A stretch of 64,000 nt of DNA from Saprospirales bacterium (GCA_016711045.1 JADJTT010000007.1:372001-436000), one strand, 5' to 3'; positions 43,889-54,378 are shown, numbered from the stretch's first letter. The notes: generated by a model not told the origin, from the sequence alone. A program made the numbers and translations.

Positions 43889-44476
43889 ATGGTTAAAACC
43901 ACTCCAAAATATACTCCCCGCCAGTACCTGGATGGCATCCGCCGGAATGATCCCACTATTATCAATTGTATCGTGGAAGAATATTTGCCGGGCATCCGCC
44001 GGCATATCACACACAATAACGGGACTGAGCAGGATGCTGCAGATACGTTCCAGGAAGCCATGATCTCCCTATTCCTGAAAACCAGAGATAAGGGCCTGCG
44101 TGACCTTACCTGCACCTTCTACACCTTCCTCTTCGAGATCTGCAAACGGCTTTGGCTATCCAAATTGCGGAAAGAAAAACCGGATTTGGAGGTAACACTC
44201 GACGAGTGGATGCTATTAACGGCTGACGAGGACCCCCAGCAGGCCCTGGAAAATGCCGAACGACATGACTTGTTCTGGGAGAAATTCTTTTTGTTGAAAG
44301 AAGATTGCCGGCAAGTATTGGAAATGTCTCTGATAGAAGGGAAAAAAGCCGAAGAAGTCGCTGATCAAATGGGATATAGCAGTGCGGGATATGCCCGCAA
44401 AAAGCGATACGAATGCAAAGAAAAGTGGAAAGAGCTCATTAAATCAGATCCCCGGTTTGAGGAGCTGAAATTCTAA
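43889..44476 (+). CDS. RNA polymerase sigma factor, ECF type
   Basis: 195 residues. Region 2 has EQDAADTFQEAMISLFLKTRDKG and TFLFEICKRLWLSKLRKE. Region 4 has CRQVLEMSLIEGKKAEEVADQMGYSSAGYARKKRYECKEKW, a helix-turn-helix. It resembles Bacteroidota ECF-like sigma factors that are followed by a membrane protein with a short anti-sigma-like N-terminus, as here (21 bases downstream). It probably controls the linked TPR/CHAT genes, but no target promoter is visible. Confidence 0.85.
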   Translation: MVKTTPKYTPRQYLDGIRRNDPTIINCIVEEYLPGIRRHITHNNGTEQDAADTFQEAMISLFLKTRDKGLRDLTCTFYTFLFEICKRLWLSKLRKEKPDLEVTLDEWMLLTADEDPQQALENAERHDLFWEKFFLLKEDCRQVLEMSLIEGKKAEEVADQMGYSSAGYARKKRYECKEKWKELIKSDPRFEELKF

Positions 44477-44497
44477 TTAACCCGAATTTTATGGACC

Positions 44498-45295
44498 ATG
44501 GATCCCCAATCATATTACGACCAAATTGAAGCATACCTGCAGGATGAGTTGTCCCCTGCCGCACGTGCCGCCTTTGAGGAGGCGATGGCGGAAAATCCCG
44601 AATTGGGGAAAGAGGTAGCGCTGGAACGAGCGATGCAACAAACCCTCCGGGAAAAAGACGTCCGGGATTTCCGCAACTCGGTTCAACACGCACTGGAAGC
44701 CCAAAAAGAAGAAGCGGGGAAGAAACCAAGGCTGAGTCCTATCTATGTCGCGGTGAGCATCGCTGCCAGCTTGCTCCTGGCGGTGACGGCCACCTGGTGG
44801 TGGCAAAACACTCAAAAGATGGCGACGATCGAGCAGCTGGCAAGTATGTACCTGGTTCAATCCGATCCGGGAATTGATCTGCTCGATCCGGAATTCAGCC
44901 GGGATGGAGATGCAAGCACTTCGCCATTGATCACAGGGGTAGCCCCTGAATGGGATAAATTACGTGCTTTTTATGCGGCTGGCGACTATCGGGCCGCGAT
45001 GGAACAACTGCAGCTGCTAAAAGGTGCAGATCCCACATTTTCTCTTTTTTCGGAGTCGGAATGGACTTATTATGCCGGTATGTGCCAGCTGCACCTCGGG
45101 GAAACCCAAAAGGCATTGGCCACCCTGGAACAGGTCGACGCGCCGTTCCTGGAAAAGGCTACCTTTTTCCAGGCGATTGCCTTGATTAAATTGGATAGAA
45201 AAGAAGAAGCAAAATCTGTATTGAACAGCATCACCTCCCAGGATGCGCATTCATTTAAAGAGCCGGCGATTGAGTTGTCGAAGGCGTTGAATTAG
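44498..45295 (+). CDS. Membrane TPR protein, likely anti-sigma regulator
   Basis: 265 residues. The cytoplasmic N-terminus (YYDQIEAYLQDELSPAARAAFEEAMAENPELGKEV) is like the zinc-free anti-sigma helices found downstream of sigma genes. One transmembrane helix (about 86-107, LSPIYVAVSIAASLLLAVTATWWW) follows. The periplasmic part has TPR-like repeats (LRAFYAAGDYRAAMEQLQLLKG, GMCQLHLGETQKALATLEQV). Its last 45 bases overlap the end of the CHAT gene on the other strand. Anti-sigma function is inferred from order and topology. Confidence 0.75.
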   Translation: MDPQSYYDQIEAYLQDELSPAARAAFEEAMAENPELGKEVALERAMQQTLREKDVRDFRNSVQHALEAQKEEAGKKPRLSPIYVAVSIAASLLLAVTATWWWQNTQKMATIEQLASMYLVQSDPGIDLLDPEFSRDGDASTSPLITGVAPEWDKLRAFYAAGDYRAAMEQLQLLKGADPTFSLFSESEWTYYAGMCQLHLGETQKALATLEQVDAPFLEKATFFQAIALIKLDRKEEAKSVLNSITSQDAHSFKEPAIELSKALN

Positions 45296-48237
45296 GGAAA
45301 ATTCCACCGGCTCCTCATCCCCGATCAATAGCATATTTCCCCAATAGAACGGATGGGTATACCGCTCATTGGCAGTCTTTAGAAAATGTAGCGAAGCTTC
45401 CTGCAATGCGGTGGCTTTCCCCTGTCCTCCCTTCAGGTCTTGAAAAAAACGGGTGACCACCTCTTGCGTGCTGTGGTCATTGGCCTGCCAGAGGCTCATG
45501 ACGATATTCGGACAGCCGGCCAGGCGGAAAGCCCTCGACACGCTCATCACCCCCTCTCCCCTTCTCAATTGGCCGGCCCCGGTATTGCAGGCGCTCAACA
45601 CAGTGAGATCCGCACTGAGCGAAAGGTTTTGCAGCTCGTAGTTGTGGAGTTTGCCGTCTTCTTCCTCGCCTTCTTCTCCGGAAAATAGCAGTTGGGAAAG
45701 CAAGGGCTCCCGGTCGTTGGTCAGGGCATGCATGGCCAGGTGCAGGATCCGGGCTTTTGTACCCACCTCTTTGAAGGTATGTTCAGTTGCTGCCATGCCC
45801 TTATACCCCTCACTTTTCCATATCGTAGCTGCTTCAGCTACTTCGGGTTGGTTATACTCCAATTTGGATAGTCCGTCGCGCGCAATTTCCGGGTAGAGCA
45901 CCGCCATTCTGGAACTGTCTTCCCGGCTGCACGAAGCGATCAATTCCGTGCCCTGATAGACAGGCGCAAAGCCGGCATAGTCCAGGGTGGCTTTCTTCAA
46001 GGGTTTGTAGGGCTGGATCAACAAACTGGAGGAAAACTGGTACCGTACCGGACAGGATTTTAGAAGGTACGGCAGATCCCGGAAATTACCGGGACTACTC
46101 GCATCTGTAAGCAGCAAATGAAAGGGCAGGTAGTCCAGTTTTCCATCCGGTATGACCACCAACGACGATGGGCCGGGCATTGCTTCCCAATCCGGAAGCA
46201 ATAACCCGAATAACTTTTGACCGTTCATCGCCCATAATTGGATGTCTTCCAGCTTCCATTCCCGGAGTGGCGCCCGCACAAATCGGGTAAACGCGTCCAG
46301 CAAATCCGCTTCCGCTTTAGTCCAGGGCACCCGGTGAAAAAAGCATTGATCGCCAGATATCGTAAATACCGTTAAGGTAGAATCGCCTAAAAAGTATTCA
46401 ACCACTACGTCTCTGCCGTGTAATGATTGTTGTACATCGCGCATGCGACTGATCGGCAGGTTTCCCTTTAATTGGAAATACTCGGGATGCTTTTTTTTGA
46501 TCACCCAGGCCAGGGAGTCGGATGCTTCCTTTAGCGCGAGTCGCTTGTCAAACCAATAATACAACTTCACCGTGTCCTGATTGGCCACTTTTTGCTGTTC
46601 TTCCAGGATAAGCCGGTCGTACAGCGCCAATTCATCCTTCAATTGGGCTTCTTTATCCAGCAAGGCTTGGGAGAGATTGGATTGGGCATGGGCATAGGAG
46701 GCGTGCAGATTTTCCAGCAGGACGATGCTTTTTACCTTTTCCACACACAGGAAAGCTTCCTCCAGGTACTGCGGATCGGCAGTTTTGGTCCACCAGGCAT
46801 CCGCACAAGCCATGGCTGTTTCTACCACGGGGATCGCCTTCTGGGATAGGGTGATCTTCGAATCCTGCCCCCGATACCCCTCCCGGCATTCCTGCATGTA
46901 GTTGATAATTCCCTTTGCGGTTTCCCAGCCAGCTGCCAGGTACTTCTCTTCCTTTCGGTCTTGATAGCCCTTCCATAGAATAGCTGTTTTCTCTGCAAGG
47001 ATATCCAACAGTGGTTCATTTGCCGTCAGGCCGGCAAGCGTAGGCAAAACGAGCAAATCGGAAGATTCAAACCCGGGGATGGTCCTTCCTAAAGCCAATT
47101 GAATGGATTGCAAAGCGGCCTCATAATCACCCTGATCTTTTTGGAGCCTGGCCATTCCAAGCAAAGCGTCTATTTGGGTGGAAGCGCCGTAGCCCAATGA
47201 GTTGTCCCACGCTTGTATGGCTTGCTGGAAGGCTACCAGCGCTTTTTGGGGGTGTCCCATTTCTCGCTCAATCTGGGCCAGAAGAAACAGTCCATCCCCT
47301 AATACAGGTGTAACCCCAAGTTCAATCTTTTTGTGGGTAAAATCGTAGATGAATTTTTCGGCTTCCTCCCGTGCTGCCGAAAAGTGCCCCCTGTGAAAAT
47401 CAATTTTGGCTTTTGCCAGATGCAGGGTGTATACATTTTTATCAAAGTCAGGTGCAGCGGAAAGCACCTCAAACCCTTCTTTCAGGATATGCTCAGCGGC
47501 TTTGGGGTCATTTAACTCCAAATAGCATTCTACCAATGAAAAAACCAGAGAAGTCCAACTAGACCCATACCTCCCCACCGCTTTACGGTTTTCGATTGCT
47601 TTCAGAAAATACTGAACTGCCTTTTCGTAATCCCCCTTTTGTTGGTAGATATACCCCAGATTTCCATAGTTATTGCCAAAATACCGGTGGTTTTCTTCAA
47701 AGATCTGGTTCATGACGTGCAGGCTCTTGTGGATGTATTCCACCGCCATATCATAATCGCCTCGATAGAGATAATTATAAGCAATCACGACCAGGTCTTC
47801 CGTCGCCCGGATGTGGTTTTCCCCAAACCGCTCTTTGATCTTTTCCAGGGAATAATTGGCATAGATCAGCGATTCGTCAAATCGCCCCATCATCACATAA
47901 TCCCAAGCGATACCCCCAAGGCTTTTGCGTATTTTTCGTAAAGGGAAGAGTCGTAGCGAAATTCCAACAAGGGTCCACCCAATTGGATCATTTCCCGGCA
48001 AACCTGCACGGCGCTGTCGAAAAGCCTCCGGTCTTCGTAATAGTCGTATAATTCGTAGAGGTCAATGATCCGGAGCGAATCGGCTGTATAATCTCCGCTC
48101 CAAACGTCTGTAGGTTCCAGGTCAAGTCCGGGTAGCTCAGGACGTACCTCCCCCGTCCGTTCTCCCTCACCAGCATGGCAATGAAGCATAGAAATGGCGC
48201 CAACAAGCAGTAAAAAGAACGGTTTTGGCCTAACCAT
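45251..48237 (-). CDS. CHAT-domain TPR lipoprotein, frameshifted
   Basis: One missing G in the G5 run (plus-strand C 47913-47917) splits the gene; restoring it gives YAKALGGIAWDYVMMGRFDESL and 995 residues. A lipoprotein-like signal (FFLLLVGAISMLHC) precedes about 13 TPR-like repeats (RFDESLIYANYSLEKIKERFGENH, GDYEKAVQYFLKAIENRKAVG...). The C-terminal CHAT (caspase-like) protease domain has VVIPDGKLDYLPFHLLL, the catalytic His in ILHLAMHALTNDREPLLSQLLF and the Cys in LTVLSACNTGAGQLRRGEGVMSVSRAFRLAG. Both catalytic residues are present. It is transcribed toward the sigma/anti-sigma pair and overlaps its end. Confidence 0.85.
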
Positions 48238-48364
48238 ACCCGATATTTGAAGTAGATTAACTTCAAAAGATCACCAATTTAATGGACATCCAGCCTATTT
48301 TCTGATAACAAGCGTCTTTTCTGTGGTAATTCACATAAAAAATCCATAACAGACTATTCGCGCC

Positions 48365-48436
48365 CTCTGCAAACTGCAAACTGCCTACTGCAAACTGAAC
48401 CCTGCAAACTGAACACCGAATAAAACTGAAGACTAA
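48365..48436. repeat. CTGCAAACTGC-type short tandem repeats
   Basis: At least six degenerate units (CTGCAAACTG, CTGCCTACTG, CTGCAAACTGAACCCTG, AACTGAACACCGAATAAAACTGAAGACT) lie between the CHAT gene and the isoaspartyl peptidase. Similar units occur inside sbcD (16300-16345). Confidence 0.65.
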
Positions 48437-48439
48437 ACC

Positions 48440-49360
48440 CTACCAAATCCCCCACCCCACATCCTCCCCTTCCTGCGCCCAAGCTCTATACATGCCCTCC
48501 GAATTAAAGATCAGGGCAATATTCCCAAAGGTATCCACCCCGATCACACCGCCCTCCCCGCCCAGTGCGACTTGTTTTTCCAAAATCACCTTTCGGCAGG
48601 CGGCTTCGAGGGAGAGGCCTTTGTACTCCATCAGGGCAGAAACGTCGTAAGCCACCACCCCGCGCATGAAGAACTCTCCATACCCGGTAGCGGAAATGGC
48701 GCAAGTGGCATTATTGGCATAGGTGCCCGCTCCGATCAGCGGACTGTCTCCTACCCTGCCGTATTTCTTATTGGTGAGCCCCCCTGTGGAGGTGGCCGCG
48801 GCGAGATTCCCTGCATGGTCGCAAGCAACAGCACCGACCGTGCCGAATTTGTTGGAATTGTGATCGAGGGCTACCTGGTTGGCTTGCAGCACCCCTTGCC
48901 ATTGCTGAAAGCGGGCCTCATCGTAGAAGTAATCGGAGTCAGCAAATGCTACCCCCATCTCCCGGCCAAATTGCTCGGCCCCGGCGCCGCAAAGGAGCAC
49001 ATGCTTCGAATCATCCATCACCTTGCGCGCCAGGGTGATCGGATTGCGAATGCCTTTTACCATACCTACTGCTCCAGCTTCCAGGGTACGCCCATCCATA
49101 ATGGAGGCGTCCATTTCGTGGGTGCCTTCATTGGTAAAGACAGATCCTTTTCCTGCATTAAACAAGCTGCAATCCTCCAGGCTGCGCACGGCTGCTTCCA
49201 CCGCGTCCATGGCTGAGCCACTTTGTTTCAAAATGGTCGCCCCCGCCTCCACCGCCGCCAAAAGCGCTTCGCGATAAGCCTGTTCTTTCTCCGGCGTCAG
49301 ATCCGAGCGCAAAATAGTGCCCGCCCCACCATGGATTGCAATACTGTATCGTGCATTCAT
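48440..49360 (-). CDS. Isoaspartyl peptidase / type 3 L-asparaginase
   Basis: 306 residues, no signal peptide. It begins YSIAIHGGAGTI, the N-terminal hallmark of this N-terminal-nucleophile family. The autocleavage site is at Thr174 in NKFGTVGAVACDHAGNLAAATSTGG, which frees the catalytic Thr. Further conserved parts are GDSPLIGAGTYANN and ATGYGEFFMRGV. It hydrolyses beta-aspartyl dipeptides, including beta-Asp-Arg released from cyanophycin, and asparagine. It lies 36 bases after susD on the same strand and is probably in its operon, so it would act in the cytoplasm on imported dipeptides. Confidence 0.92.
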   Translation of the reverse strand: MNARYSIAIHGGAGTILRSDLTPEKEQAYREALLAAVEAGATILKQSGSAMDAVEAAVRSLEDCSLFNAGKGSVFTNEGTHEMDASIMDGRTLEAGAVGMVKGIRNPITLARKVMDDSKHVLLCGAGAEQFGREMGVAFADSDYFYDEARFQQWQGVLQANQVALDHNSNKFGTVGAVACDHAGNLAAATSTGGLTNKKYGRVGDSPLIGAGTYANNATCAISATGYGEFFMRGVVAYDVSALMEYKGLSLEAACRKVILEKQVALGGEGGVIGVDTFGNIALIFNSEGMYRAWAQEGEDVGWGIW

Positions 49361-49396
49361 CTATTTTCAATTTTACTAGTCACTAGTCACCAGTCA

Positions 49397-50731
49397 CTAA
49401 TCATCCCACCAAACTCTCGCCTGCAAATCCGGCGCCGGACTTGGCGTATTCGAATTATACAAAATCTCATTCAACGGATAGGGAAAACGGCGGGGAATCT
49501 CCCCATTCGGGTTATTAGGATTGTTCCCATTCGGATTAGGCGCAAGCATCGGATAACCTGTTCGGCGAAAATCGGTCCACCCTTCCACCGTGGAGTACAT
49601 AGCGATGTATTTTTGGGTTAAAATGAGATCCAGATCCTGACTTTTATCCCCGGTCAGTACACATTTTGCCTGAAGATACTGGGTAATGACGCTATCGGGA
49701 GTGGCGAATTCGGTCACTTGCCTGATATGGGTCGACACGGCCTCGTTGAGCGCATCTTGCCCCCCTTCCCCATCTGTCCGCACCAGTGCTTCCGCTTCCA
49801 GAAACTTGGCCTCTGCATAGGTGGCGATGCGTAAAGGTACAAATTGCCCCGCAACGCCCGGACCGATGATCGCTTCCCCAAACGAAGTTTTGACCATGGC
49901 ATTCCGGCGCGGATCGCCGTTGAGCAAGCCCCGGAAATAGGTATCGATGCGCAGGTTGGGCGTAGACTGCTGATATTGATACCACGGGTTGAACTCCTGG
50001 TTATTGGCCGGGTAGGCCAGGTCGCCATCGGAACTGGAAATGGCATTGGTCAAAGCCGCCAATGCCAGGCCAGGGGCGCCGGTATCCCGCTTGATCGTAT
50101 GCATCCAAAAGCGGGCCTTTAACGTATATGCCACTGCGGTCCAGGCATCCAGATCGCCCTGAAAGAAAAGGTCTTCCTCACCCGGTGATTGAACGCTCTC
50201 CGAAGTCCCCAGATCGAGGATAGCCTCGTCGAGCAAGAGCTGGATCGACTGATAAATGCCTTCCTGGCCGTCATACGCGGGCTGCAGTACCTCCGGACCG
50301 TTCAGCGCCTGGCTGTATGGGATATCGCCCCACAAGCTGGTCGTCGTGCCCCAGGAAAGTGCATATAACACTTTGGCTACTCCGGCATAATGGGGCGATT
50401 GCGCTTCTTCTGCCTTTTCAATGATGGTCTTCAGTGTAGGAAGCACGGTGACGTACACATCGTTCCAGATGGGGCGCATGAAGAAGTTGTTGTCCACTTC
50501 GTAGACTTCCAGTGGACGTACGAGCCCATCGTAGCCAATGAAATAGTTGGAAAAAATACCCGCTACGACGGCTGCGTCCCCGGCCAGGAAATTGGCCAGG
50601 CCCCGTTCGGCCGGGGGCAAGAGCACCTGGATGGGCACATCGGTGGGGTCGTTGGGGTTGATGTTGGTCTCTTCGAGCTGGCAGCTGAAGAGTGAAATGA
50701 GTATTATTCCGGAAATAATTGCTGGTTTCAT
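49397..50731 (-). CDS. SusD/RagB-like surface lipoprotein (SusD-like_2)
   Basis: 444 residues. A lipoprotein signal (IISGIILISLFSCQ, Cys about 17) is followed by ETNINPNDPTDVPIQVLLPPAE, the usual SusD N-terminus. TPR-type helices follow: ALSWGTTTSLWGDIPYSQAL, AVAYTLKARFWMHTIK, AEAKFLEAEALVRTDGEGGQDALNEAV. The C-terminus is GWTDFRRTGYPMLAPNPNG...IPRRFPYPLNE. It caps the SusC channel and binds ligand. Only 3 bases separate it from susC. Substrate cannot be read from sequence; neighbours suggest a peptide-like polymer. Confidence 0.9.
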   Translation of the reverse strand: MKPAIISGIILISLFSCQLEETNINPNDPTDVPIQVLLPPAERGLANFLAGDAAVVAGIFSNYFIGYDGLVRPLEVYEVDNNFFMRPIWNDVYVTVLPTLKTIIEKAEEAQSPHYAGVAKVLYALSWGTTTSLWGDIPYSQALNGPEVLQPAYDGQEGIYQSIQLLLDEAILDLGTSESVQSPGEEDLFFQGDLDAWTAVAYTLKARFWMHTIKRDTGAPGLALAALTNAISSSDGDLAYPANNQEFNPWYQYQQSTPNLRIDTYFRGLLNGDPRRNAMVKTSFGEAIIGPGVAGQFVPLRIATYAEAKFLEAEALVRTDGEGGQDALNEAVSTHIRQVTEFATPDSVITQYLQAKCVLTGDKSQDLDLILTQKYIAMYSTVEGWTDFRRTGYPMLAPNPNGNNPNNPNGEIPRRFPYPLNEILYNSNTPSPAPDLQARVWWDD

Positions 50732-50734
50732 AAT

Positions 50735-53700
50735 CTAAAAATTTAGTTGGAGGCTCGCCCCATAACTCCGCGTATTGGGTGCATTAAAATAATCCCGTCC
50801 AAAGCTGTTGGACGCTCCGGCGAGGTTGGTTTCGGGGTCGATACCAGTGTAGTTGGTCAACAACCATAGATTGCGACCGGTAAGCGTTAGCGAACCGGAG
50901 GCGAATGGCAGTCGTTCATTCCAACTTTTGGGGAAATCAAACCGCAGGTTCAACTCGCGTAGGCGAAGGAAAGACCCATCTTCGATGGCGGATTCAGATA
51001 CCCCCGAAAAAGGGTATTTCGAGTAATAAAACTCATCGAGCCGGACGGCTTGCGTATTGGGTTGCCCGTCCGACTGGCGCACGCCCTCGATCACCACTTC
51101 CGTATCCCGGTCCTCGGTGTCGATATGAATGCCCAGGTTGCGCATCACCCCGGCAGTACCGTTGAAGATATCGCCGCCTTTGCGCACATCGAAAAGAAAA
51201 GACAAGGACAGGTTTCCAAACCCAAAGCTGTTGCGCAATCCCATCAGCCAATCGGGGTTGGGATCGCCCACCACCCCGGTTTGCAGATCCATAATGGGAT
51301 AGCCGCTATCGTCTATTAACACATTGCCGGTTTCATCCCGCAGCCAGCGCGTGCCGTAAATCACGCCGTAGGGCTCGCCGGCGATGATGACGTTTTGGGT
51401 CGAGGTGACCCCGAAGCCGGGCAGGCGGATGAGGTCGGCTTCGCCCCCGATGTCAAGGACAAGATTTCGGTTGCGGGAAAAATTGAGGGATACATCCCAG
51501 GAGAATTGCTTTTTCTGCACCGGATTGGCATCGATGACAAATTCGACACCTTTATTCTCCACTTTGCCCACGTTGGTGGTGAGGCTGCTAAATCCGGAAG
51601 AACCGGCTACAGGGGCGGAGATGATTTGCCCGATACTTTCGTTTTGGTAGATCGACCCGTCGAATCCCAGTCGATTGCGGAAGAAACGTAACTCAAGGCC
51701 GAGTTCGAGGGAAGTGCTCTGCTCAGGCTCCAGGTTTTCATTGCCGATGTTGACGGAGCGCAGGAAGCCGGTATAGCCCTGCACCTGGCCCACCGATTCG
51801 TAGAAGAGGCCGGTCAAATAGGCGCCGGGCGCATCGTTGCCCACCTCTCCGTAGGAAAACCGGACTTTCCCGAAGGAAAAACCAGGATTGGTCGACCACC
51901 CCAGCGGCTCCGTAAAAACGACGCCCAGGCTGGCGGAGGGGTAGAAAAAGGAGTTGTTGCCTGCAGGTAAAGTAGACGACCAGTCGTTGCGGCCGGTGGT
52001 CGTGAGGTAGAGGAAGTTTTTCCATCCCACTTCTACCTCGTAAAATAATCCGACCAGTCGCTGCCGGCTGAGGTTGTCGTCAATGATCAGGGTTTGTGCA
52101 TTCGAGATATCGTAAAATCCGGGGATGACGAAGTTTTCCCCTTCCTGCACGGCATTGTAGCCCCGTTCACTAAAATAGCTGTGCCCGGCCGTAGCGCTGA
52201 ATGACCAATCATCTCCCAAACGCCGGTCGTAGTTCATCAGAAAATCGGAGGTAAGTCCGGAAAAACTGTACAAGTCATCGATAATCAGGCCGTTGATAGA
52301 CCTAAACTCACCCGATTCACCATCCCAGTAGCTTTTTCGTTCTTCGAAATAGGTGTCGAGGCCCACGCGGTAAAGGGCGTAGAAATGATCGCTAAAATCA
52401 TACCGGGTTTCCAATACGCCCAGCAAGCGGTGTACCAGGTCGCGCACCCGGTTCTTGTTGACCGACCAAAAGGGATTGTCGTAGCTGGGGTTGTATCTGC
52501 GCTGGGTGCCATCCGAAAACGACCAGGCGGCAGGGTCGTTGACCGGATCATCAACTCCATTGGCGATGTCAAAGCTGCGCGGGGTGCGAAACAACCCCAG
52601 GGAAACGCCGGAGAGATTGCTGCCCCGTTGCTGACGGTTGCCCCCTGAGCGGGAGAAAGTTGCAGAGCCACTGATTTGAAGGCGTTGCAGGGGTTTGATC
52701 TTGCCATACATCCGCACATTGGTTCGTTGAAAATCGCTGAGCGGGATAATACCCGACTGGTCGTGATGGCCCACCGAGATGAGAAAATTCGCGTTTTCTT
52801 GTCCGCCGCTGATGGTGAGTTGGGAGTTAGAGGTGATGCCTGTCTGGAAAAAGTTATGGAGGTTGTCGAAAGGCGTTACCACACGGCTGGAAGCCAGCGG
52901 ATCGCTTTGCCCCACAATGCGCCCCACCGAGCTGTAGGTATAGGATGGATCATCGGCATAGCGCAACGTATCAATTAAGGGTCCCCAACTACTGGGCGAG
53001 CCCGATTGCGGGTCGACATAGAGTCCGGCTACGCCTTGTGCGTATCTACCTTGTTGCTCGGGGAGTTTATTCACCTGATCAAAGGTCAGCGAGGTAGAGA
53101 AAGACGCATTAAAACGCCCATTCGCCTTTGCCCGCTTCGTCGTGATGAGAATAGCCCCGTTGCCCGCCCGCATGCCGTAGAGTGCGGTGGCTGCGGTGCC
53201 TTTGAGCACGGAAATATTCTCAATGTCGTTGGGATTGATATCGATAGCCCGGTTGGATTGATCGGTAAAGTTGGACCCCGCATAGCTGTTGTCGATCGGA
53301 ATACCGTCGACTACGATCAGGGGCGCATTGGAGCCCGAGAAAGAGGTCCGCCCACGGATCACAATATTGGCCGAAGCGCCGGGGCTTCCCGAGGAAGAGA
53401 TCACATCCACCCCGGCTACCTTGCCGCTCAGGGCGCTGATGAGATTGGTCTCGCGCGATTGCACGATCGCGTCGCCGTCGATCTCCTGGGCAGCGTAGCC
53501 AATGGCCTTTTTATCTCGCTCCACACCCAGGGCCGAAACGATCACCTCCTGCAGCGCTTGCGCGCCTTCCTGCAGTATAATATCGATTTGGGTGCGCCCT
53601 TGCATGGGAATGCGTTGAGTTTCATAGCCGATATAGGAGAAAACGAGCACCGCTTCTGTATCGGTCACCCGAAGTTCGTACCGTCCGTCCAGGTCGGTGA

Positions 53701-53863
53701 CCGTACCGGTCGATTCATTATTTTCGACGTACACACTCACGCCGATGAGGGGGTCTCCATTAGCCTCCGTGACCACTCCGGAGAGGGTCAGTTGCGCAGA
53801 TAAGGAAATACAGAGCAGGCTGAAAAACAGGGACAACGTCCAGCGGTTAGTTGGTTGAGCCAT
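50735..53863 (-). CDS. SusC/RagA-family TonB-dependent outer-membrane transporter
   Basis: 1042 residues with a signal peptide. A CarboxypepD_reg-like domain (LSGVVTEANGDPLIGVSVYVENNESTGTVTDLDGRYEL) is followed by the short helix-rich linker ALQEVIVSALGVERDKKAIGYAAQEI and the plug (VIRGRTSFSGSNAPLIVVDGIPID, LKGTAATALYGMRAGNGAILITTKR). The rest is the 22-strand barrel, ending in the aromatic C-terminal strand ...YGASLQLNF. SusC pairs with the SusD downstream to import oligomers. No sigma/anti-sigma pair is attached. Frame intact. Confidence 0.94.
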   Translation of the reverse strand: MAQPTNRWTLSLFFSLLCISLSAQLTLSGVVTEANGDPLIGVSVYVENNESTGTVTDLDGRYELRVTDTEAVLVFSYIGYETQRIPMQGRTQIDIILQEGAQALQEVIVSALGVERDKKAIGYAAQEIDGDAIVQSRETNLISALSGKVAGVDVISSSGSPGASANIVIRGRTSFSGSNAPLIVVDGIPIDNSYAGSNFTDQSNRAIDINPNDIENISVLKGTAATALYGMRAGNGAILITTKRAKANGRFNASFSTSLTFDQVNKLPEQQGRYAQGVAGLYVDPQSGSPSSWGPLIDTLRYADDPSYTYSSVGRIVGQSDPLASSRVVTPFDNLHNFFQTGITSNSQLTISGGQENANFLISVGHHDQSGIIPLSDFQRTNVRMYGKIKPLQRLQISGSATFSRSGGNRQQRGSNLSGVSLGLFRTPRSFDIANGVDDPVNDPAAWSFSDGTQRRYNPSYDNPFWSVNKNRVRDLVHRLLGVLETRYDFSDHFYALYRVGLDTYFEERKSYWDGESGEFRSINGLIIDDLYSFSGLTSDFLMNYDRRLGDDWSFSATAGHSYFSERGYNAVQEGENFVIPGFYDISNAQTLIIDDNLSRQRLVGLFYEVEVGWKNFLYLTTTGRNDWSSTLPAGNNSFFYPSASLGVVFTEPLGWSTNPGFSFGKVRFSYGEVGNDAPGAYLTGLFYESVGQVQGYTGFLRSVNIGNENLEPEQSTSLELGLELRFFRNRLGFDGSIYQNESIGQIISAPVAGSSGFSSLTTNVGKVENKGVEFVIDANPVQKKQFSWDVSLNFSRNRNLVLDIGGEADLIRLPGFGVTSTQNVIIAGEPYGVIYGTRWLRDETGNVLIDDSGYPIMDLQTGVVGDPNPDWLMGLRNSFGFGNLSLSFLFDVRKGGDIFNGTAGVMRNLGIHIDTEDRDTEVVIEGVRQSDGQPNTQAVRLDEFYYSKYPFSGVSESAIEDGSFLRLRELNLRFDFPKSWNERLPFASGSLTLTGRNLWLLTNYTGIDPETNLAGASNSFGRDYFNAPNTRSYGASLQLNF

Positions 53864-53965
53864 GATCTTGAATTTTTAGGAAATGCGGGAATAAATGAGT
53901 TGCCGCAAAAAAGACTTTGCGTGCTTAGCGCCTTTGCGGTTAAAAAGAAAACGGGCAGTCTTTAA

Positions 53966-54283
53966 CAATCAAAGATGGGCTGCAACCCCAGGAGGCTGGG
54001 TGTTTCAAAAGACCAGGAGGTCTCTTTCCGTGGCGATATGGTAGCAGGTATGTACATGCGTCTCACAAGTTTAGAAAGAAAAAGACAAACAGCCAAACCA
54101 TTGCACGGAATTTGTGCCTCTTGCAAGATTATCCGTTCCGAATCCTTTGTTTCTTCAAAATTATTTTTCAATTTTGGGCAACAACTCACTTATGACAGGT
54201 ATTTCCTACATACCGAAAATTCGTCCGCAACTGCTTTCTCACAAGCAGCTAGGGCTCATGGGCCTCCAGCCCATCTTTGATTG
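53966..54283. mobile_element. MITE-like element with 17-bp terminal inverted repeats
   Basis: CAATCAAAGATGGGCTG at 53966-53982 is exactly complementary to 54267-54283. The 318-bp interior has no convincing gene; two open frames of 75-100 codons lack any domain signal. No clear target-site duplication is seen. The element sits in the 515-bp gap between susC and the T9SS cargo. The rest of that gap holds CTTTGCG repeat DNA at 53914-53945 and the palindrome at 54308. Confidence 0.5.
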
Positions 54284-54307
54284 CTAATTAATAAAAATGG
54301 AATAGTC

Positions 54308-54345
54308 AAATAGTGGATCCCGATAGCTATCGGGATCCACTATTT
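54308..54345. repeat. Perfect 38-bp palindrome with CCCGATAGCTATCGGG core
   Basis: AAATAGTGGATCCCGATAG is followed directly by its complement, with no loop; flanking bases (TGGAA/TTCCA) extend the pairing imperfectly. The same core lies inside sbcD (16257-16274). It is directly ahead of the gene at 54379. Confidence 0.8.
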
Positions 54346-54378
54346 CCATTTTCTCCTTTTCCACTAAAAAAATGCCTT

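Noticed and set aside
53975..54280. Open frames on both strands within the 318-bp element
   Set aside because: No domain, no signal, and they end at the terminal inverted repeats; better explained as non-coding element DNA.
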